A DNA stretch of 64,000 nt from Marsupella aquatica (lineage: Eukaryota > Marchantiophyta), in contig OZ316897.1 in NCBI GenBank assembly GCA_973895155.1, positions 186,001-250,000 of the forward strand, written 5' to 3'. Made by a program: the position numbers and the translations under genes. Positions within the stretch are counted from its first letter, which is position 1, and every line of letters begins with the position of its first letter. A model generated the notes under the pieces. It saw only the letters and a program-made list of their open reading frames with translations, was not told the origin of the DNA and ran no database searches. Shown here piece after piece: positions 31,536 through 43,559 of this stretch.

Positions 31536-34500
31536 ATGCATCCTGGTACCACGGGTCAAACAATTGCTATGTTGAAAGATCGTCTACAGCGAGGCATTAC
31601 TATAGACTCGTACACATATGTTAAAGTTCTGCAAATGTGCTTGCAACAGAAAGACCTTTCAGGAGCCAAGCAAATTCATGATTGCATCATCGAGAGTGGA
31701 ATTCACGAAAATCCATATGTGGCAATGACGCTCTTGAATGTGTATATAAAATGCGGAGGATTGTTAGATGCACGTCGAGTTTTTGATCAACTTGAGAAGA
31801 AGAGTGTTAAAACTTGGAACGCGATGATAGCAGGATATGCTAACAGTGATCATTCTGAATCTGTACCGGAACTTTTTAATCAAATGCGACACGAAGGCGT
31901 GCAGCCTAATGAGATCACATATCTGAGCATCCTGAAAGGATGTGCCAGCCCATTAGCTCTAACACGCGGGAAAGAAATTCATGAGCGTATTCGACATGCC
32001 GGCTTTGAATCAGACGTGCGTGTAGGGACTGCCCTCTTACTGATGTACGCAAAATGTCGGTGCATCACCGAGGCACGGATAGTTTTTGAAAAGTTGACCA
32101 ATCGAAATGTCGTGACATGGAATGTTATGATTGGAGCATATGCAGAACGTGGTGATGGTGTGGAAGCATATCGACTATATCTCCAAATGAGACGTGAAGG
32201 CTTCGAACCAGATGCATTCACTTATGCCAGTATTCTCAAATCGTCTGCAAGCGAAGAGCCTTTGGAGTGGGTGAAGGAAGTTCATGAGCATGCTCGCAAG
32301 GCGGCACTGGATACCAATTTGCGTGTGGGCAGTGCACTCATTCACGTGTATGCAGAGGGTGGCAGTATAGATGACGCCCGACGAGTTTTTGACAGAATGG
32401 AGAAGCGCGATGTAGTCACATGGAATGTAATGATCGGTGGACTTGCACGACATGGATGTGGGCATGAAGCATATCGACTGTTTCTTCAAATGAGACTTGA
32501 AGGCCTTAAACCAAATGCAATCACTTATGTGAGCATCCTCAATGCATCTGCAAGTTCGGATTCTTTGGAGTGGGTGAAGGAGGTTCATAGGCATGCTAGC
32601 AAAGCGGGACTGGAGTCAGATTTGCGTGTGGGCAGTGCACTGGTTCACATGTATGCACAGAGTGGCAGTATAGCTGACGCCCGACTGGTTTTTAACAGAA
32701 TGGAAAAACGCGATGTAGTCACATTTAATGTAATGATTGGTGCACTTGCACAACATGGATGTGGGGATGAAGCATACAGACTGTTTCTCGAAATGAGACG
32801 TCAAGGTTTCGAACCAGATGCAATCACCTATGTGAGCATCCTGAATGCATCTGCAAGTGCCGGGGCTTTGGAGTGGGTGAAGGAGGTTCATGGCCACGCT
32901 AGCAAAGCCGGACTCGAGTCGGATTTGCGTGTGGGCACTGCACTGGTCCACATGTATGCAAAGAGTGGCAATATAGATGACGCCCGACTTGTTTTTGAGA
33001 GAATGGAGAAACACAATGTAGTCACATGGAACGTAATGATCGGGGGACTTGCACAACATGGATGTGGGCATGAAGCATATCGAATGTTTCTTGAAATGAG
33101 ACGCCAAGGCTTCGAACCAAATGAAATCACTTATGTGACCATCCTGAATGCATCTGCAAGTGCGGGGGCTTTGGAGTGGGTGAAGGAGGTTCATGGCCAT
33201 GCTAGCAAAGCCGGACTGGAGTCGGATTTGCGTGTGGGCAGTGCACTCGTTCACATGTATGCGAAGATTGGCAGTATAGATGATGCCCGACTGGTCTTTG
33301 ACAGAATGGAGACACGCGATGTAATCACATGGACTGTAATGATAGGAGGGCTTGCACAACATGGATCTGGGCATGAAGCATATCGGTTGTTTCTCCAAAT
33401 GAGACGGGAAGGCTTTGAACCAGATGCATTCACTTATGCGAGTATTCTGAATGCATCTGCAAGTGCGGGGGCTTTGGAGTGGGTGCAGGAGGTTCATGGC
33501 CACGCTAGCAAAGCCGGACTGGAGTCGGATTTGCGTGTGGGTAATGCACTCGTTCACATTTATGCAGAGAGTGGCAGTATAGCTGACGCCCGACTTGTTT
33601 TTGACAGAATGGAGAAACGCGATGTAGTCACTTGGAACACAATGATCGGGGGACTTGCACAACACGGATATGGGCAGGAAGCCCTGGAACTTTTCAGACA
33701 AATGAATGCAGACCATGTGAAGCCCACCGAGACGTCATTCACAGCTGTGTTGTCAGCCTGTTCTCATGGAGGCCTTGTTGATGATGGCCGTAGAATCTTT
33801 TCTGCTATGACGCAAGATTATGGTATCGAGCGTACTGTTTTTCACTATACCCTCATGGTGGATATTCTTGGGCGGGCGGGACACGTGGAAGAAGCAAAGC
33901 AGGTGATCAGTGAGATGCCGATCGAACCAGATGATGTAACTTGGACAGCCTTGCTTGGGGCTTGTAGAACTTACGGTAACGTGGAGCTGGGTGAACTGGC
34001 CGCTAACGAGCTTTTCAAGTTGGAACCCGGTAAGGCCTCTACATATGTGCTGCTCTCCAATATCTATGCTGCACTTGGGAAGTGGGAGAAGGTGTCATCT
34101 GTGCGCACTATGATGCAAGAGAGAGGTGTTCGGAAGGAGCCAGGACGTAGCTGGATCGAAGTTCATAACAAGATCCATGAATTTGTGGTGGGGGATACAT
34201 CTCACCCAGAAGCGGAGGCGATCTATACTGAGCTGAATAAATTGACTGAAAAACTGAAGGCGGAAGGCTACATTCCGGATACCCAGCTTGTATTGCATGA
34301 TATCAATGAAGAGGATAAAGAGCTAGCCCTTTGCTCTCATAGTGAGAAGTTGGCTATTGCTTACGGACTTATGCACCTACCTTGGGGGGAACCTATTCGT
34401 GTAAGTAAGAACCTTCGGGTGTGTTCAGATTGCCACTCAGCAACCAAGTATATCTCTAAGGTGACCGGACGCGAGATTATTGCAAGGGATGCAAATCGGT

Positions 34501-34547
34501 TCCACCATTTTAAAGATGGAATGTGTTCTTGTGGTGATTACTGGTGA
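31536..34547 (+). CDS. PLS-class DYW pentatricopeptide repeat protein (organelle RNA editing factor)
   Basis: An intact ORF of 1003 codons from the first in-frame ATG (31536) to TGA at 34545-34547. The open frame extends 52 codons upstream without an ATG. It contains about seven P-L-S triplets, then E motifs and a C-terminal DYW domain. The domain has P-G-R-S-W-I-E-V (PG box), H-S-E-K-L-A (the HxE zinc/deaminase motif), C-S-D-C-H (CxxC) and ends C-S-C-G-D-Y-W. Such proteins bind a specific RNA and convert C to U in chloroplasts or mitochondria. Triplets 2-6 are near-identical units of about 303 bases, pointing to recent tandem expansion. The clear N-terminal targeting peptide is short or lies upstream. 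This is the only undamaged large gene in the window. Confidence 0.93.
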   Translation: MHPGTTGQTIAMLKDRLQRGITIDSYTYVKVLQMCLQQKDLSGAKQIHDCIIESGIHENPYVAMTLLNVYIKCGGLLDARRVFDQLEKKSVKTWNAMIAGYANSDHSESVPELFNQMRHEGVQPNEITYLSILKGCASPLALTRGKEIHERIRHAGFESDVRVGTALLLMYAKCRCITEARIVFEKLTNRNVVTWNVMIGAYAERGDGVEAYRLYLQMRREGFEPDAFTYASILKSSASEEPLEWVKEVHEHARKAALDTNLRVGSALIHVYAEGGSIDDARRVFDRMEKRDVVTWNVMIGGLARHGCGHEAYRLFLQMRLEGLKPNAITYVSILNASASSDSLEWVKEVHRHASKAGLESDLRVGSALVHMYAQSGSIADARLVFNRMEKRDVVTFNVMIGALAQHGCGDEAYRLFLEMRRQGFEPDAITYVSILNASASAGALEWVKEVHGHASKAGLESDLRVGTALVHMYAKSGNIDDARLVFERMEKHNVVTWNVMIGGLAQHGCGHEAYRMFLEMRRQGFEPNEITYVTILNASASAGALEWVKEVHGHASKAGLESDLRVGSALVHMYAKIGSIDDARLVFDRMETRDVITWTVMIGGLAQHGSGHEAYRLFLQMRREGFEPDAFTYASILNASASAGALEWVQEVHGHASKAGLESDLRVGNALVHIYAESGSIADARLVFDRMEKRDVVTWNTMIGGLAQHGYGQEALELFRQMNADHVKPTETSFTAVLSACSHGGLVDDGRRIFSAMTQDYGIERTVFHYTLMVDILGRAGHVEEAKQVISEMPIEPDDVTWTALLGACRTYGNVELGELAANELFKLEPGKASTYVLLSNIYAALGKWEKVSSVRTMMQERGVRKEPGRSWIEVHNKIHEFVVGDTSHPEAEAIYTELNKLTEKLKAEGYIPDTQLVLHDINEEDKELALCSHSEKLAIAYGLMHLPWGEPIRVSKNLRVCSDCHSATKYISKVTGREIIARDANRFHHFKDGMCSCGDYW

Positions 34548-35974
34548 ACCCAGATTGAAAGCTGTGTTGGGCTGGCTGGAAAGTGACTTCAAATCAGTAG
34601 TCACTGGCACCGCAGATACAATCAGGTTTTGGGTGTCGCAATTCTGTAACATTAATTTTGAGATTCTGCAATTGGGGGTTGTACCTAGCCCTCTTCTGGC
34701 AGAAAGACCATTTCATGTAAGAGAAATGTCACGCAAGTTTCGTTTTGAGTGTCGAAATTATAGGTGCGTGAAATCAAGCTCCTGGCTTGATATGTAGAAA
34801 CCTCTTTTGACATCTTAGTTGAGTATTGTCCTTAGATCAAAAGAAGAGTTTGCATACAGTAGCTGCCTTGCTGTGAACATGGTACTGGAAGGGAACTCAC
34901 ATTGGTGACAGGAGACGAAATCCAAGGGCATAAAGATCAAATGCGCGGATGGCGACCTCCACCAGCAGAAAGCTTCAAGCAATGAGTCTTCGAGTTCATC
35001 GACTTGCAGGAAGCCTTTGGCCGAGACTGCTGGATGTATTCAGATCTTCGAATACATCCATGTCGAAGATTAGATAATTCAATTCTAGTAAAGTGGCCAT
35101 GTTCTTCTGCTTCAAAGGGAGTTGACAGTCTGGATTCGACCAAAACGATATGAAGTTCCATCTGCATCTCAACTGTCTGAGCTTCTCAGATTCGGTCGTG
35201 AAACGTGCTCGAAAGCTTGTTAGCTACTCTGGGGTTAGGGAAGGCGTAAGGGAATAATTCTCAAATGACGCGAGAATGGAATGATGCACTGTACAGTACT
35301 ATCGTGAAGGATTATCGGAAAAGGCAGGAAAGTGGACTGTATTTGCAGTAGAAACTTTGCTACGTTGACGGCATGATTGAATCCGAAAGCTCATAGACCG
35401 TGCGCGTGAACGTAGAAGGGAGCATAGTTCTGCAAGGAATAGTGGAGTAGCATGCGTCTGTTGCTTCTGCTGGGCCCATGCCTACTTCAAGAAAATAGAT
35501 TCATGTGTAGAAGGTCTTGAGAGAGAAGTAATAACAATCAGAGCATTAGGTAAGTATTCAAATGAAGGAGAACACCTTGCTATCATAAAAAACTCCTGCT
35601 GTTACCATAGTAGCTGCGCTTAATCTGTTATCTCTTCTTTTTGGCTTGAATTTGCTTGGGTGAGATGTTGAAGACGTCTGGTGGAAAGACACCATTCTTC
35701 CTTTGAATTAATCCAAAAACAGTCAGGCAGCAATCAACCACTAAATTTAATGTTCTTGACACTGGAATGCCAATCTGGCAGTTGTTTTCCTCAATCCTCG
35801 GCTGTCAATTCAACCAGAAAACAGGAAATTTTGCTAGCGACACTGGAAATTGCTAGCGAGGCGGGCCTGATTGGTTTGGGAAATAAGTCATGATGACCAA
35901 TATCCGATTAATCTTTGACCTCAGTCTGAATAATTCTCATTGCAAATGTGGACCTCCTCCAGATATTTAAAAGC
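34548..35974. other. 3' flank of the PPR gene
   Basis: No gene supported. Two GCTAGCGA half sites of the M1 type lie in direct orientation at 35833-35840 and 35852-35859, far from M1. Confidence 0.4.
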
Positions 35975-36117
35975 TGTTGTAACCTAAGGTTAAGTCTACT
36001 CCAAATCATGGTGTAACCACTAACCTAAGGTAGTTACTACAACCACCTGAGTAACTACCTCTATGTATATATGTTTCCATACATGAATGAGAAGACTATT
36101 CTATGTAGTACTCAACA
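35975..36117 (+). mobile_element. Short Copia-type LTR
   Basis: A 143-base segment starts TGTTGTAACC and ends TACTCAACA. It is immediately followed by CGTTATCAGCATGAG, the primer-binding-site type (initiator Met tRNA) common in plant Copia elements. A TATATATG stretch lies inside. Confidence 0.55.
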
Positions 36118-36349
36118 CGTTATCAGCATGAGTAGGCTCGACATTAAATTTTTTCCTTTAGAAGTGAGAATTAGATGTGGAGGGGTCTCCTTACGAAATT
36201 ATACACAGATCTCTGTAAATTTCTGTCAAAAATTGGCATGGGATTTGGATTGCAAATTAGTCCATTTCCCACATAGGCAATTCCATCCCACCAAACATTC
36301 ACCGCCTAATGATATCGCCAACCAATTTCACCAATCTCCATATGTCACG
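36118..36349 (+). pseudogene. Copia-type gag start, cut by X1
   Basis: Following the primer binding site, a frame opens at ATG 36129 (M-S-R-L-D-I-K-F-F-P-L) with a later N-Y-T-Q-I. It resembles the opening of Copia gag (L-x-x-x-N-Y-x-x-W), but is decayed. It ends where the X1 element border begins at 36350. The rest of the Copia element is not in the window, or lies beyond the nested X elements. Confidence 0.4.
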
Positions 36350-38575
36350 CCAGAAGATTTGTCCTTACGCGGATTTCGGCTTAGGCTGGCATAAACCCCG
36401 TTAGTATTGAGGTTTCGGGCAAGGAGGGATGTGCAAACGGTACTTTATTCCCCTAACCCAGCGCTAAGCGCGCCTGGTTCTACTTCTTTGAGTACCATAG
36501 GTATGCTTTGTGTTCCGCCACTGGAACGTACCTTAAATCGATAGCTTGATCGACCCCGGCTTAAGGGCTTCTAAGCCTTCGTGCTGTCCGCCTCCGATCT
36601 GGATCTGTTGATGTGGCTCTCAACCCGGGCTCGCAACCACTATCCGCGGCTGCACCCCGTGCACAACCCGCATAATGCATTCGGCCAAGCGTATTTGCAC
36701 ACATACGGGACTGACAACTGCAATACTTCACAACATTCAATCCCGGTTTACATGAAGGAAATGCTGGGGAAAAGACTTTACTTCAGAATCCGGTATATAC
36801 ATTCGTACGGTTGACTTGACTTCTTCTGAACTGTGAGCCCAACAGCGGTAAGCTGTACACTACAATGGAGCCCGGCTCCGCACTCGCCCGACGAGATTAG
36901 TCGCACACTCACCCCTTGGTGCCTCTCTGTTCACGAAGGCCGGGACTCCCCGCACATCCTGTGGATACCCGGTTCTGAACCTAAAATCCCCCCCCCCCGC
37001 CTCTACCGGGGGATGCACTAAATACTAACTAAGAGCCGTGGCCAAGCACGGCCGTGACGCCCAATCTAATCTACACTAAATTCCTCTAACTGTCAGGCCA
37101 AAGAACAACGTGTCTTATTCCAAGATCCTATGCTAAGGGGAGTTGGTCGGATAAGACAGCGCCGCTAACTAGTTTCAGCGCTTACCTCCAACGTCCGACC
37201 GCCCGTCTAAACCTATTTCTACTCTACACCTACTCTGCCGCTAATGTTTGGCACGCTTGCCAGACCCACCCGAGTTGGACTTGGACTGACCATCCCGTTG
37301 TCTTCTCAGCCGGTCTACATCCTGCTTGAGTAGTTGGACTTGATCCAGGAGAGATTTGGTCTCTCGCTTTGTTGTGTCTGTCTCCTCCGCGGCGTCCTTG
37401 CATGCCTCTTCCAACTGCTGGGCATCGCTCATCAGGTGCGCAACCAGTTGGTCCTTCTTGGAGAAGCCATGCCACCTCTGCCTTTAGGGCGTCCACCTCG
37501 GCTGCATCTCTTTGGGCCCAAGTGTCAGCCTCCTCCACGTCTTTCTGCCAGATGACGGCTTGCCCATTCAAGCTGTCAATTTGGGTCCCGAGCCGTGAGA
37601 TCTCGACATCCTTTCTGGCCCCGGCTTGCACGGCCAAGGCTACCTTGGCTTCAGCGTCGGTGACCTGGGTCAAAGCGGTCGCAAGCTAAGGCCAGAGAAG
37701 TTGAAGCTCGATTTCTCGGGCTGAGGCTTCATCTAATAGTTTGGTTGCCCCAACCCAATACTGCTCTATCTTCTTCGCGGCTTCAGCCTGAGCATGCCCT
37801 GCTTTCACCGCCGCAACCAGCTCTTGGCTGAAGAAATAAGCAACCTTGCGGGCCATGAACTCCCCCATATCTCGACGAACTTGTAGGGAGAAGTTGCCAA
37901 GCAACCCATTCAAATATGTGCCCGGTCCAAAGAGTTATGGGTTCACCAGAATGTGCCCACTTGGGTTAGGCAAGGACAGACCTCAACTTGGGTGGAGGCC
38001 GGAGTGGTCACATCCAGATCTGGGGTGACGAGGATAGGGGGAGATGGGTCTTCCGAAGGGGAAGGGAAACCCGCCCGGACGGGTGTGGAGGATACTAGGG
38101 CTTCCTCCGTGATCAAGGCCTCTGGTTCGGGGCCAACTTCAACCAAATTGACCAAGACGGTTGCACAGGCCTGGTTTCATGCGTCCAGGGTCGCGATGAC
38201 TGCTGTATCCGGTACGGAAGAAGGGGCTCCAACAGTTGTCTACGGGGTTGGGATGGGGGTGGACACCACGGGCGCTGGACTCCGGGTTTTGGGTTGGGGC
38301 TGCCTCTCCTAATCTGGAAAGACCCACCTGGCCGGGGTGAGTTTGGGCTCGTTGCACTGAGGAAGGGTTTGGCAATCAAAAGACGGGCATACCACTCTAT
38401 GATAATCTCGATGTGGCTTGCAAGGTATGCCTTCCCCCCAAGGTACAAGATATTCCTTCGTCGTTCCATCTCCTTGTGGAACTTCTTGACAACTTTAGAA
38501 AAAAGCCCACTTCCTAGGCCGGTAGTTCTCGACTTGAATCACCTGGGTGGCATTTATCTCTCCCCGCGGCTCCAT
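36350..38575 (-). mobile_element. X1: 3' portion of an ORF-bearing gypsy-type LTR
   Basis: On the minus strand it carries coding sequence (38575-37230), then about 880 bases of non-coding sequence ending GGCGTGACA at 36350. The 3' part (36350-37430) is a direct repeat of 38576-39616, which belongs to X2. Its 5' part is cut at 38575 exactly where the X2 end (GGCGTGACA) lies, so X2 inserted into X1. Similarity of ends (TGTCACGCC on the plus strand against TGTGATGCC in A, B and Y) and the shared 3' block place X in the same retroelement lineage. Confidence 0.6.
37230..38575 (-). pseudogene. X1 coiled-coil gag-like ORF
   Basis: Pieces in several frames give, in order: M-E-P-R-G-E-I with L-G-G-K-A-Y-L-A-S-H-I (38565-38390), a proline-rich linker, R-K-V-A-Y-F-F-S-Q-E-L (37860), a coil with V-I-W-Q-K-D-V-E-E-A (37560) and D-Q-V-Q-L-L-K-Q-D-V-D-R-L (37340). 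All are shared with X2 at 45420-44246 and 39616-39420. There is an in-frame TAG near 37686 and frame changes. The function is unknown; the architecture (globular part plus coils) parallels the A/B protein. Confidence 0.5.
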
Positions 38576-39621
38576 GTCACGCCGAAAGCTTCATCCTTAT
38601 ACGGATTTTGGCTTAGGCAGTCATAATCTTCATTAGTTTTGAGGGTTTGGGCTAGGAGGGATGTGCAAACTACACCTTACTCTCGCAATATAGTGCTAAG
38701 TGCGCCTATTTTTACCTACGTACATAACATGGGTATGATTTGTGTTCCGCCGCCTGAATGTACCTTAAGTCGATAGCAAGATCAACCCCGGCTTAAGGGC
38801 TTCTAAGCCTTCATACTATCCGCCTTTGATCCGGATCCGATGATATGGGTATCCAATCCGGGCTTGCAACCACTATCTGCAATCGGCACCCCGTGCACGG
38901 CTTGGATAACGCGTTCGGTCAAGCATCCTATACCCGCATACGAGACTCATTCATGCAACGGAACCCACAATCATACAATCTCGGTTTACATGAAGGAAAT
39001 GGTGGGGAAAAGACTTTACTTCAGATTGACTCGACGTCTTTTGAATGGACAGGCCCAACGGCAAGGAGGTGTACACCACAACGGAACCTAGCTCCGCACT
39101 TGCCTAGCAAGCTTAGTCATACCCTCCTTCCTTGGTGCTCTTCTATTCATAAAGGCCGGGACTCCCCGCACATCCTGCGGACACCCGGTTCTGAATCTAA
39201 AATCCCCCTACCTCTACCAAGGGGTGCACTAAATACTAACTAAGAGCCATGGCCCGGAATGGCCATGTGCTCAAATCTATCCTTAGCTAACTGTCAGGCC
39301 GGAAACGGCGTGTCCTATACTAAGATTTTAAGCTAACTCGGAGGTGGTCAGACCAGACAGCGCCGCTAACTAGTTTTGGCGCTTGTCCCTAGTGTCTGAC
39401 TACCTGACTAAACTAACTCTACTCTAAATCTGCTACGCCGCTAACGCCTGGCGCACTTGCCAGACCCACCCGAGTTGGACTTGGAGCGCCATCCCGCTGC
39501 CTCCGCACCCGGTCCAGGTCCTGCTTGAGTAGTTGGACCTGGTCGAGGAGAGATTTGTTTTCTCTCTTCGCCACGTCCGTCTCCTCCGCGGCTTCCTGGC
39601 ATGCCTCTTCCAATTGTTGGG
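38576..39621 (-). mobile_element. X2 LTR, 3' portion (beyond the B insertion)
   Basis: Minus-strand coding sequence for Q-Q-L-E-E-A-C-Q-E-A-A-E-E-T and D-Q-V-Q-L-L-K-Q-D-L-D-R (39616-39440), then non-coding sequence to GGCGTGACA at 38576. It is about 80-85 per cent similar by eye to X1 36350-37430. It is the continuation of the ORF interrupted at 44246 by B; the TSD CCCAA (minus strand) lies at 39617-39621 and 44246-44250. Confidence 0.65.
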
Positions 39622-40514
39622 TGTGGCGCATTTTCCAACCCTCTAACCCCAAGAACCATCAGCAACCGGCTATGAACCCCTACTTATGGTCGGCTTATGG
39701 TGGTTTAGCTACCATTCGGCTTGGAAATGCGGTCTACTCTTGATCCACACTATGCTGGACCGATTCTTTCACTGGGCTTGCGAATTGTGTATTGCTGAGA
39801 CTCCTAATTCTCTATTGACTTTGTCGGGTATGTTTGTATTCCGCCCCCGGAATGTACCTCTACGGCTTACTCTATTAAGCTGGCTGAAGGTTTTTCTCAG
39901 ACCGACTCAACCCGCACTTTAACCAACAAAACACTCTCAATCCTCACTTTTCTCTCAGAGTTTGGTTTGGTACTCTCCAATCAAGACAATGCGATTGTAT
40001 AGCTTCGCAGTCACTCTATCTGACTCAAATCGATCAAGCAACAAGTATCACAACACACAATGCCATGATTGCAAGAATCTGCGAACTAGGCAACAAGGCC
40101 AACTCAATTCAAACAATTGCACATAAATGGAATTTGTGGTTTACTGATAATCCGTGATCTAGATTTAGCCGAGAGCTTATGCTAGTAATACTGACTTTAC
40201 ACTAGAGTCTTGACTAAGAAAAAGCCCCCCAAGCCACGCTGCCCAGGTTTTTATCCTTGCAGCGCATCCAGGGGAATCGGCGGAAATCCAAACCACAAAT
40301 CACGGCCTTCCATCGTGATAATCCAGCTAATTAACTAACACCTAACATAATTTGACTAACCCGAAACCTTGTGGGAACCGAGCATCTAATACTACCTAAG
40401 CCGACAAGGCGCTACTTGCCCTGTCCCATCCTACAACAATCGCGCCCTTCTGGCCCAAGCCCTTCTCCTACCGCCACGTCCTCCTTCCAACCGACGACTG
40501 GCCCTCTTTAATTG

Positions 40515-43500
40515 TCAGATGACCGGGGGTAAGCCCGAATCTTCCGACTCTACACCTTCTCCTGCCATCGGCTCCGGCTTGATCCCTTTGGCTTCCTCGA
40601 CTTTGGGTTCTGGTTTATCGGCCCCGGCATCAGCAGCGGCATCTTCCTGGGAAACGGCTTGGATAGCGTTGGCCTTTACTTCCTCAATCCAAGCCTGCTC
40701 TCCAATCCGTTCGGTATGGATCTTCCATGGCTTCACATTCTGGTAGTCCATGGTGGTTGTACCGGTGTTTGAACCTGTTACCGTAGCTCCAAGTTCATCG
40801 GCATTACTTATCTCTACCACGGCTGCCTTCGTAGCAACAGTCCCACAAATGTGAGCGGCCATACTCTCAACCTCCTCTGGAGTGGCCTTGAGAGGCACCC
40901 CAGCAGTACCTGCTGGCCCCATGAATGTTTTGGCCAGATCTGCTACCAACTGCATTGCCTTACCCCCAGTTACTCTTGACAATATAGATGTCGACTTTGG
41001 CACTTCAGTATTCCCGGCTACCACGCCACTAGTGGGAGACCGTCCAGTTGGTGATCCGTGCCCGGCTTCGGCATACTTCCGCAACTTCTCTGTTTGATTA
41101 TCTGCACGCCTCTGCAAGCTGATCATCTTGTCTTTGGCCTCCTCCAGCTCTTGGGATAAATCCTCAACTTCCTCATTAAGCCGATGCGCCTCATCCTTGG
41201 CCGCCTTGAGCTCCTTGTTTAAGATCTGCACGATCTCAAACTCCTTCTTATCCAAAGCGGCTCTCTGGGAATCGTTGATGATTTCCAGCTTTGTGACCTC
41301 ATCCGTCCATGCCTGCTTTGTCCGGGTTATCTCCTCTTGCAGCTCCTTGCGTATCTGTTGGACTTGGCTTAGGTGATCATTGGCCACAGTGAAAATGGCG
41401 TCCTCATGCTTCTCTTGCATGGCCTCCAACCGGTCGAGTAACTTGTTATACTTCCTTTGGGCTTCTACCAAGGCCTTCTCGCTCTGGGTGGCCTGGTCCT
41501 TAGCCGTCTTTTTGAGCCTCTAGACTTGGCGAATTAGACCCTGTACCTCTACTTTTGAATCGGCTAACTCCAGCTCTACCTTCGTCAAATTTTCATTGAT
41601 CTGCTGGTTATCCAATTGGTAGTTATCCAATTGGTTGTTTGCCACCTCCAATTCCTGCTGCTTAGCCAACAGATCCTGCTGAGCTTGTTGATCAAACTTT
41701 GTCTTAGCAACTTCGGCTTCCATGGAGCGAAGCCGAGCGATTACCTCTTCTTTCTTTAATTGCTCCAACGTCATTGCCTCCTCCAACCTTGTTTGGTCAG
41801 CCATTTCCTTTCTAAGAAATGGTCCAGATTCTAACTCATTAATTGCCGAAGATTTCTAAGGCTAGCAGTCCATACATGTCTCCATACTCCCTAGCCCGAT
41901 CCGTCGCATATTTTGACCTGCCAGGTGATACTGGCATCTGCCAACAAGGCCATTTCTCTCAAGCTTTGGCCCGTAATTGATCGGAGTCAGTGAGAGGCTC
42001 AACCTGCTTCTCACTAAGCCATTTTATTTTCTCCGGCCAATCACCGCCTGGTAGCTGTCGTTCCTGTATGTCATTTTGGGCCCTCCACTTGTCAAGTTTC
42101 TCCTTCAGACCTGCCTCAGATTCCTTCATTTGGTCAAATTCCAATGGTGTCACGTCCGGTGGAGGAGACTCTGGGGTTTTCTGATCCTCCGGCTTGCCAA
42201 AAAAGACTGAGGGAAGTCTTCTACAAAACCTTCCCAACGTTCTCACTCCTGGCACCGGTCTCTCCCCATGATCGACATAATCATCATCGTAGTCATCCAC
42301 ATTAACCTGACTACCAAGCATGCCGGCCTCTTCTGCAAAGCCCCCAATCTCCTCCTCTGAGTATTGTTGGGCTGCCACTGGTTGATTTACCTCCAGTGGT
42401 TCCTCCACTTGGGCTCGGCTAGAAGCTCTAAGGACTGGCCTCTCCTGACTACGGCTTCGGCTTCCATCTTTTGACTCCGAATCCATTTGCTCATCTCGTT
42501 TCTTTCTTTCTTCGGCAGTCATCTTCCTCTCTACCAGTTGAATACCTGCATATGAGTTATTACGAGTAGGCCGTCGCAATGGATTTTTCACCACATCATA
42601 TGTTACCACCTCTGGTTCCTTGAGAGGGGGATTCTCCCGTCCCTGGACTGCCTATGTTTCCGGCCTATTCTCCCATCCCTGGACTGCCTGTGTTGCCGGC
42701 CTCTTCTCTTGCCTTGCTTGTTCAGGGGCTGCTCGTCCTCCTCCTCCACACGTGCTGTAATCGGCATCCTCTCCTGTAGTGGTAACACGGGTGCAAAAGA
42801 CTGGCTTCTTGCATATTGGCAAAGTAATTGCAGATGGTACCCTAGTTTGGATACCGCTCCTTCCCCAATACTCTGCTTCTCTTCATTCAATGCCTTCCTT
42901 AACTGCATTAAAAGATAGCCATTGTAGTCTTGGCTTGAATCGATATTCTCCACCAAAAATACCTGGGCTTTGCCGATCTTTGCTCTCGGCAATGTACAGT
43001 GTAGCGTGACTCGTAAGAAATCAATCAACTGCCCCACATGTGGATTAGTGCATTGATTTCTAAAGAATCCATTCTTAGTAGAGGGCCCTAGAAATGATCG
43101 GAATTGGTTATCCGGCAATGTCTTTTGCTGCTCCACCTTAGTTTTATTCCCTTGTGGAAGAGCGAAGATGGCTTCAATTAGTGCTGGCGTTAATTCTACC
43201 ACCTTCCCATACATCAGTGTCGTGTTAGAAGAAGCCTCCCAGCATCCTACAAAGTCTACTAGATCTTCGTCTGGTATGTCAATTAATCGCCATGGTAACC
43301 GAATGAATCCCTCTAAGCCGGTGTCGTTCATGTATCCAGAATACTTGTTATCCTGGATAGCATAGAAGATCTCATCTTCTTCTCGTGCAAACTGTAGTTG
43401 TAAGTCGGCAGGTAGCTTATCCGCCCAACCCGTCATAAACTTATCCTCTACTGCCCTATCATGAACTGGCACGGCTTCAGCCTTGGCCTGCCTCTCCGAT

Positions 43501-43550
43501 CGATTCCGCTTAGCTGGTGTTGCAGACGCCGAACTACCTTTACGCTTCAT
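40515..43550 (-). pseudogene. B element, main gag-like coiled-coil ORF
   Basis: It starts MKRKGSSASATPAKR at 43550 and is colinear with the A ORF. Pieces are 43550-42603 (globular part, D-L-V-D-F-V-G-C-W-E and L-T-P-A-L-I-E-A-I-F), 42609-41959 (acidic linker with P-E-S-P-P-P-D-V), 41804-41520 and 41471-40515 (coils with L-Q-R-R-A-D-N-Q-T-E). Breaks are a frame change near 42605, where a short R-Q-S-R-D-G-R-I unit is duplicated, TGA at 41961-41959 (Trp in A), a frame change near 41850, and TAG at 41522-41520. The last two coil pieces are in the same frame, so a single CAG to TAG change separates them. Confidence 0.65.
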
Positions 43551-43559
43551 CTCTTCAGT

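Noticed and set aside
32616-33716. A 366-codon ORF on the minus strand
   Set aside because: It lies antisense to the PPR repeat units. Its length comes from the repeated 303-base unit keeping the reverse frame open; the translation is itself a repeat and matches no family.
36455-36480. AGCGCTAAGCGCGCC in X1 (and related words near 37160 and 39360) as M2 palindromes
   Set aside because: They do not have the TAGCGCCnGGCGCTA symmetry and are conserved as part of the X LTR, not of an M element.
36350-39616. A conventional LTR pair around an internal region
   Set aside because: The two copies include coding sequence for the C-terminal coil, and 38576 joins X1 coding sequence directly. Nested insertion of X2 in X1 explains the data better.
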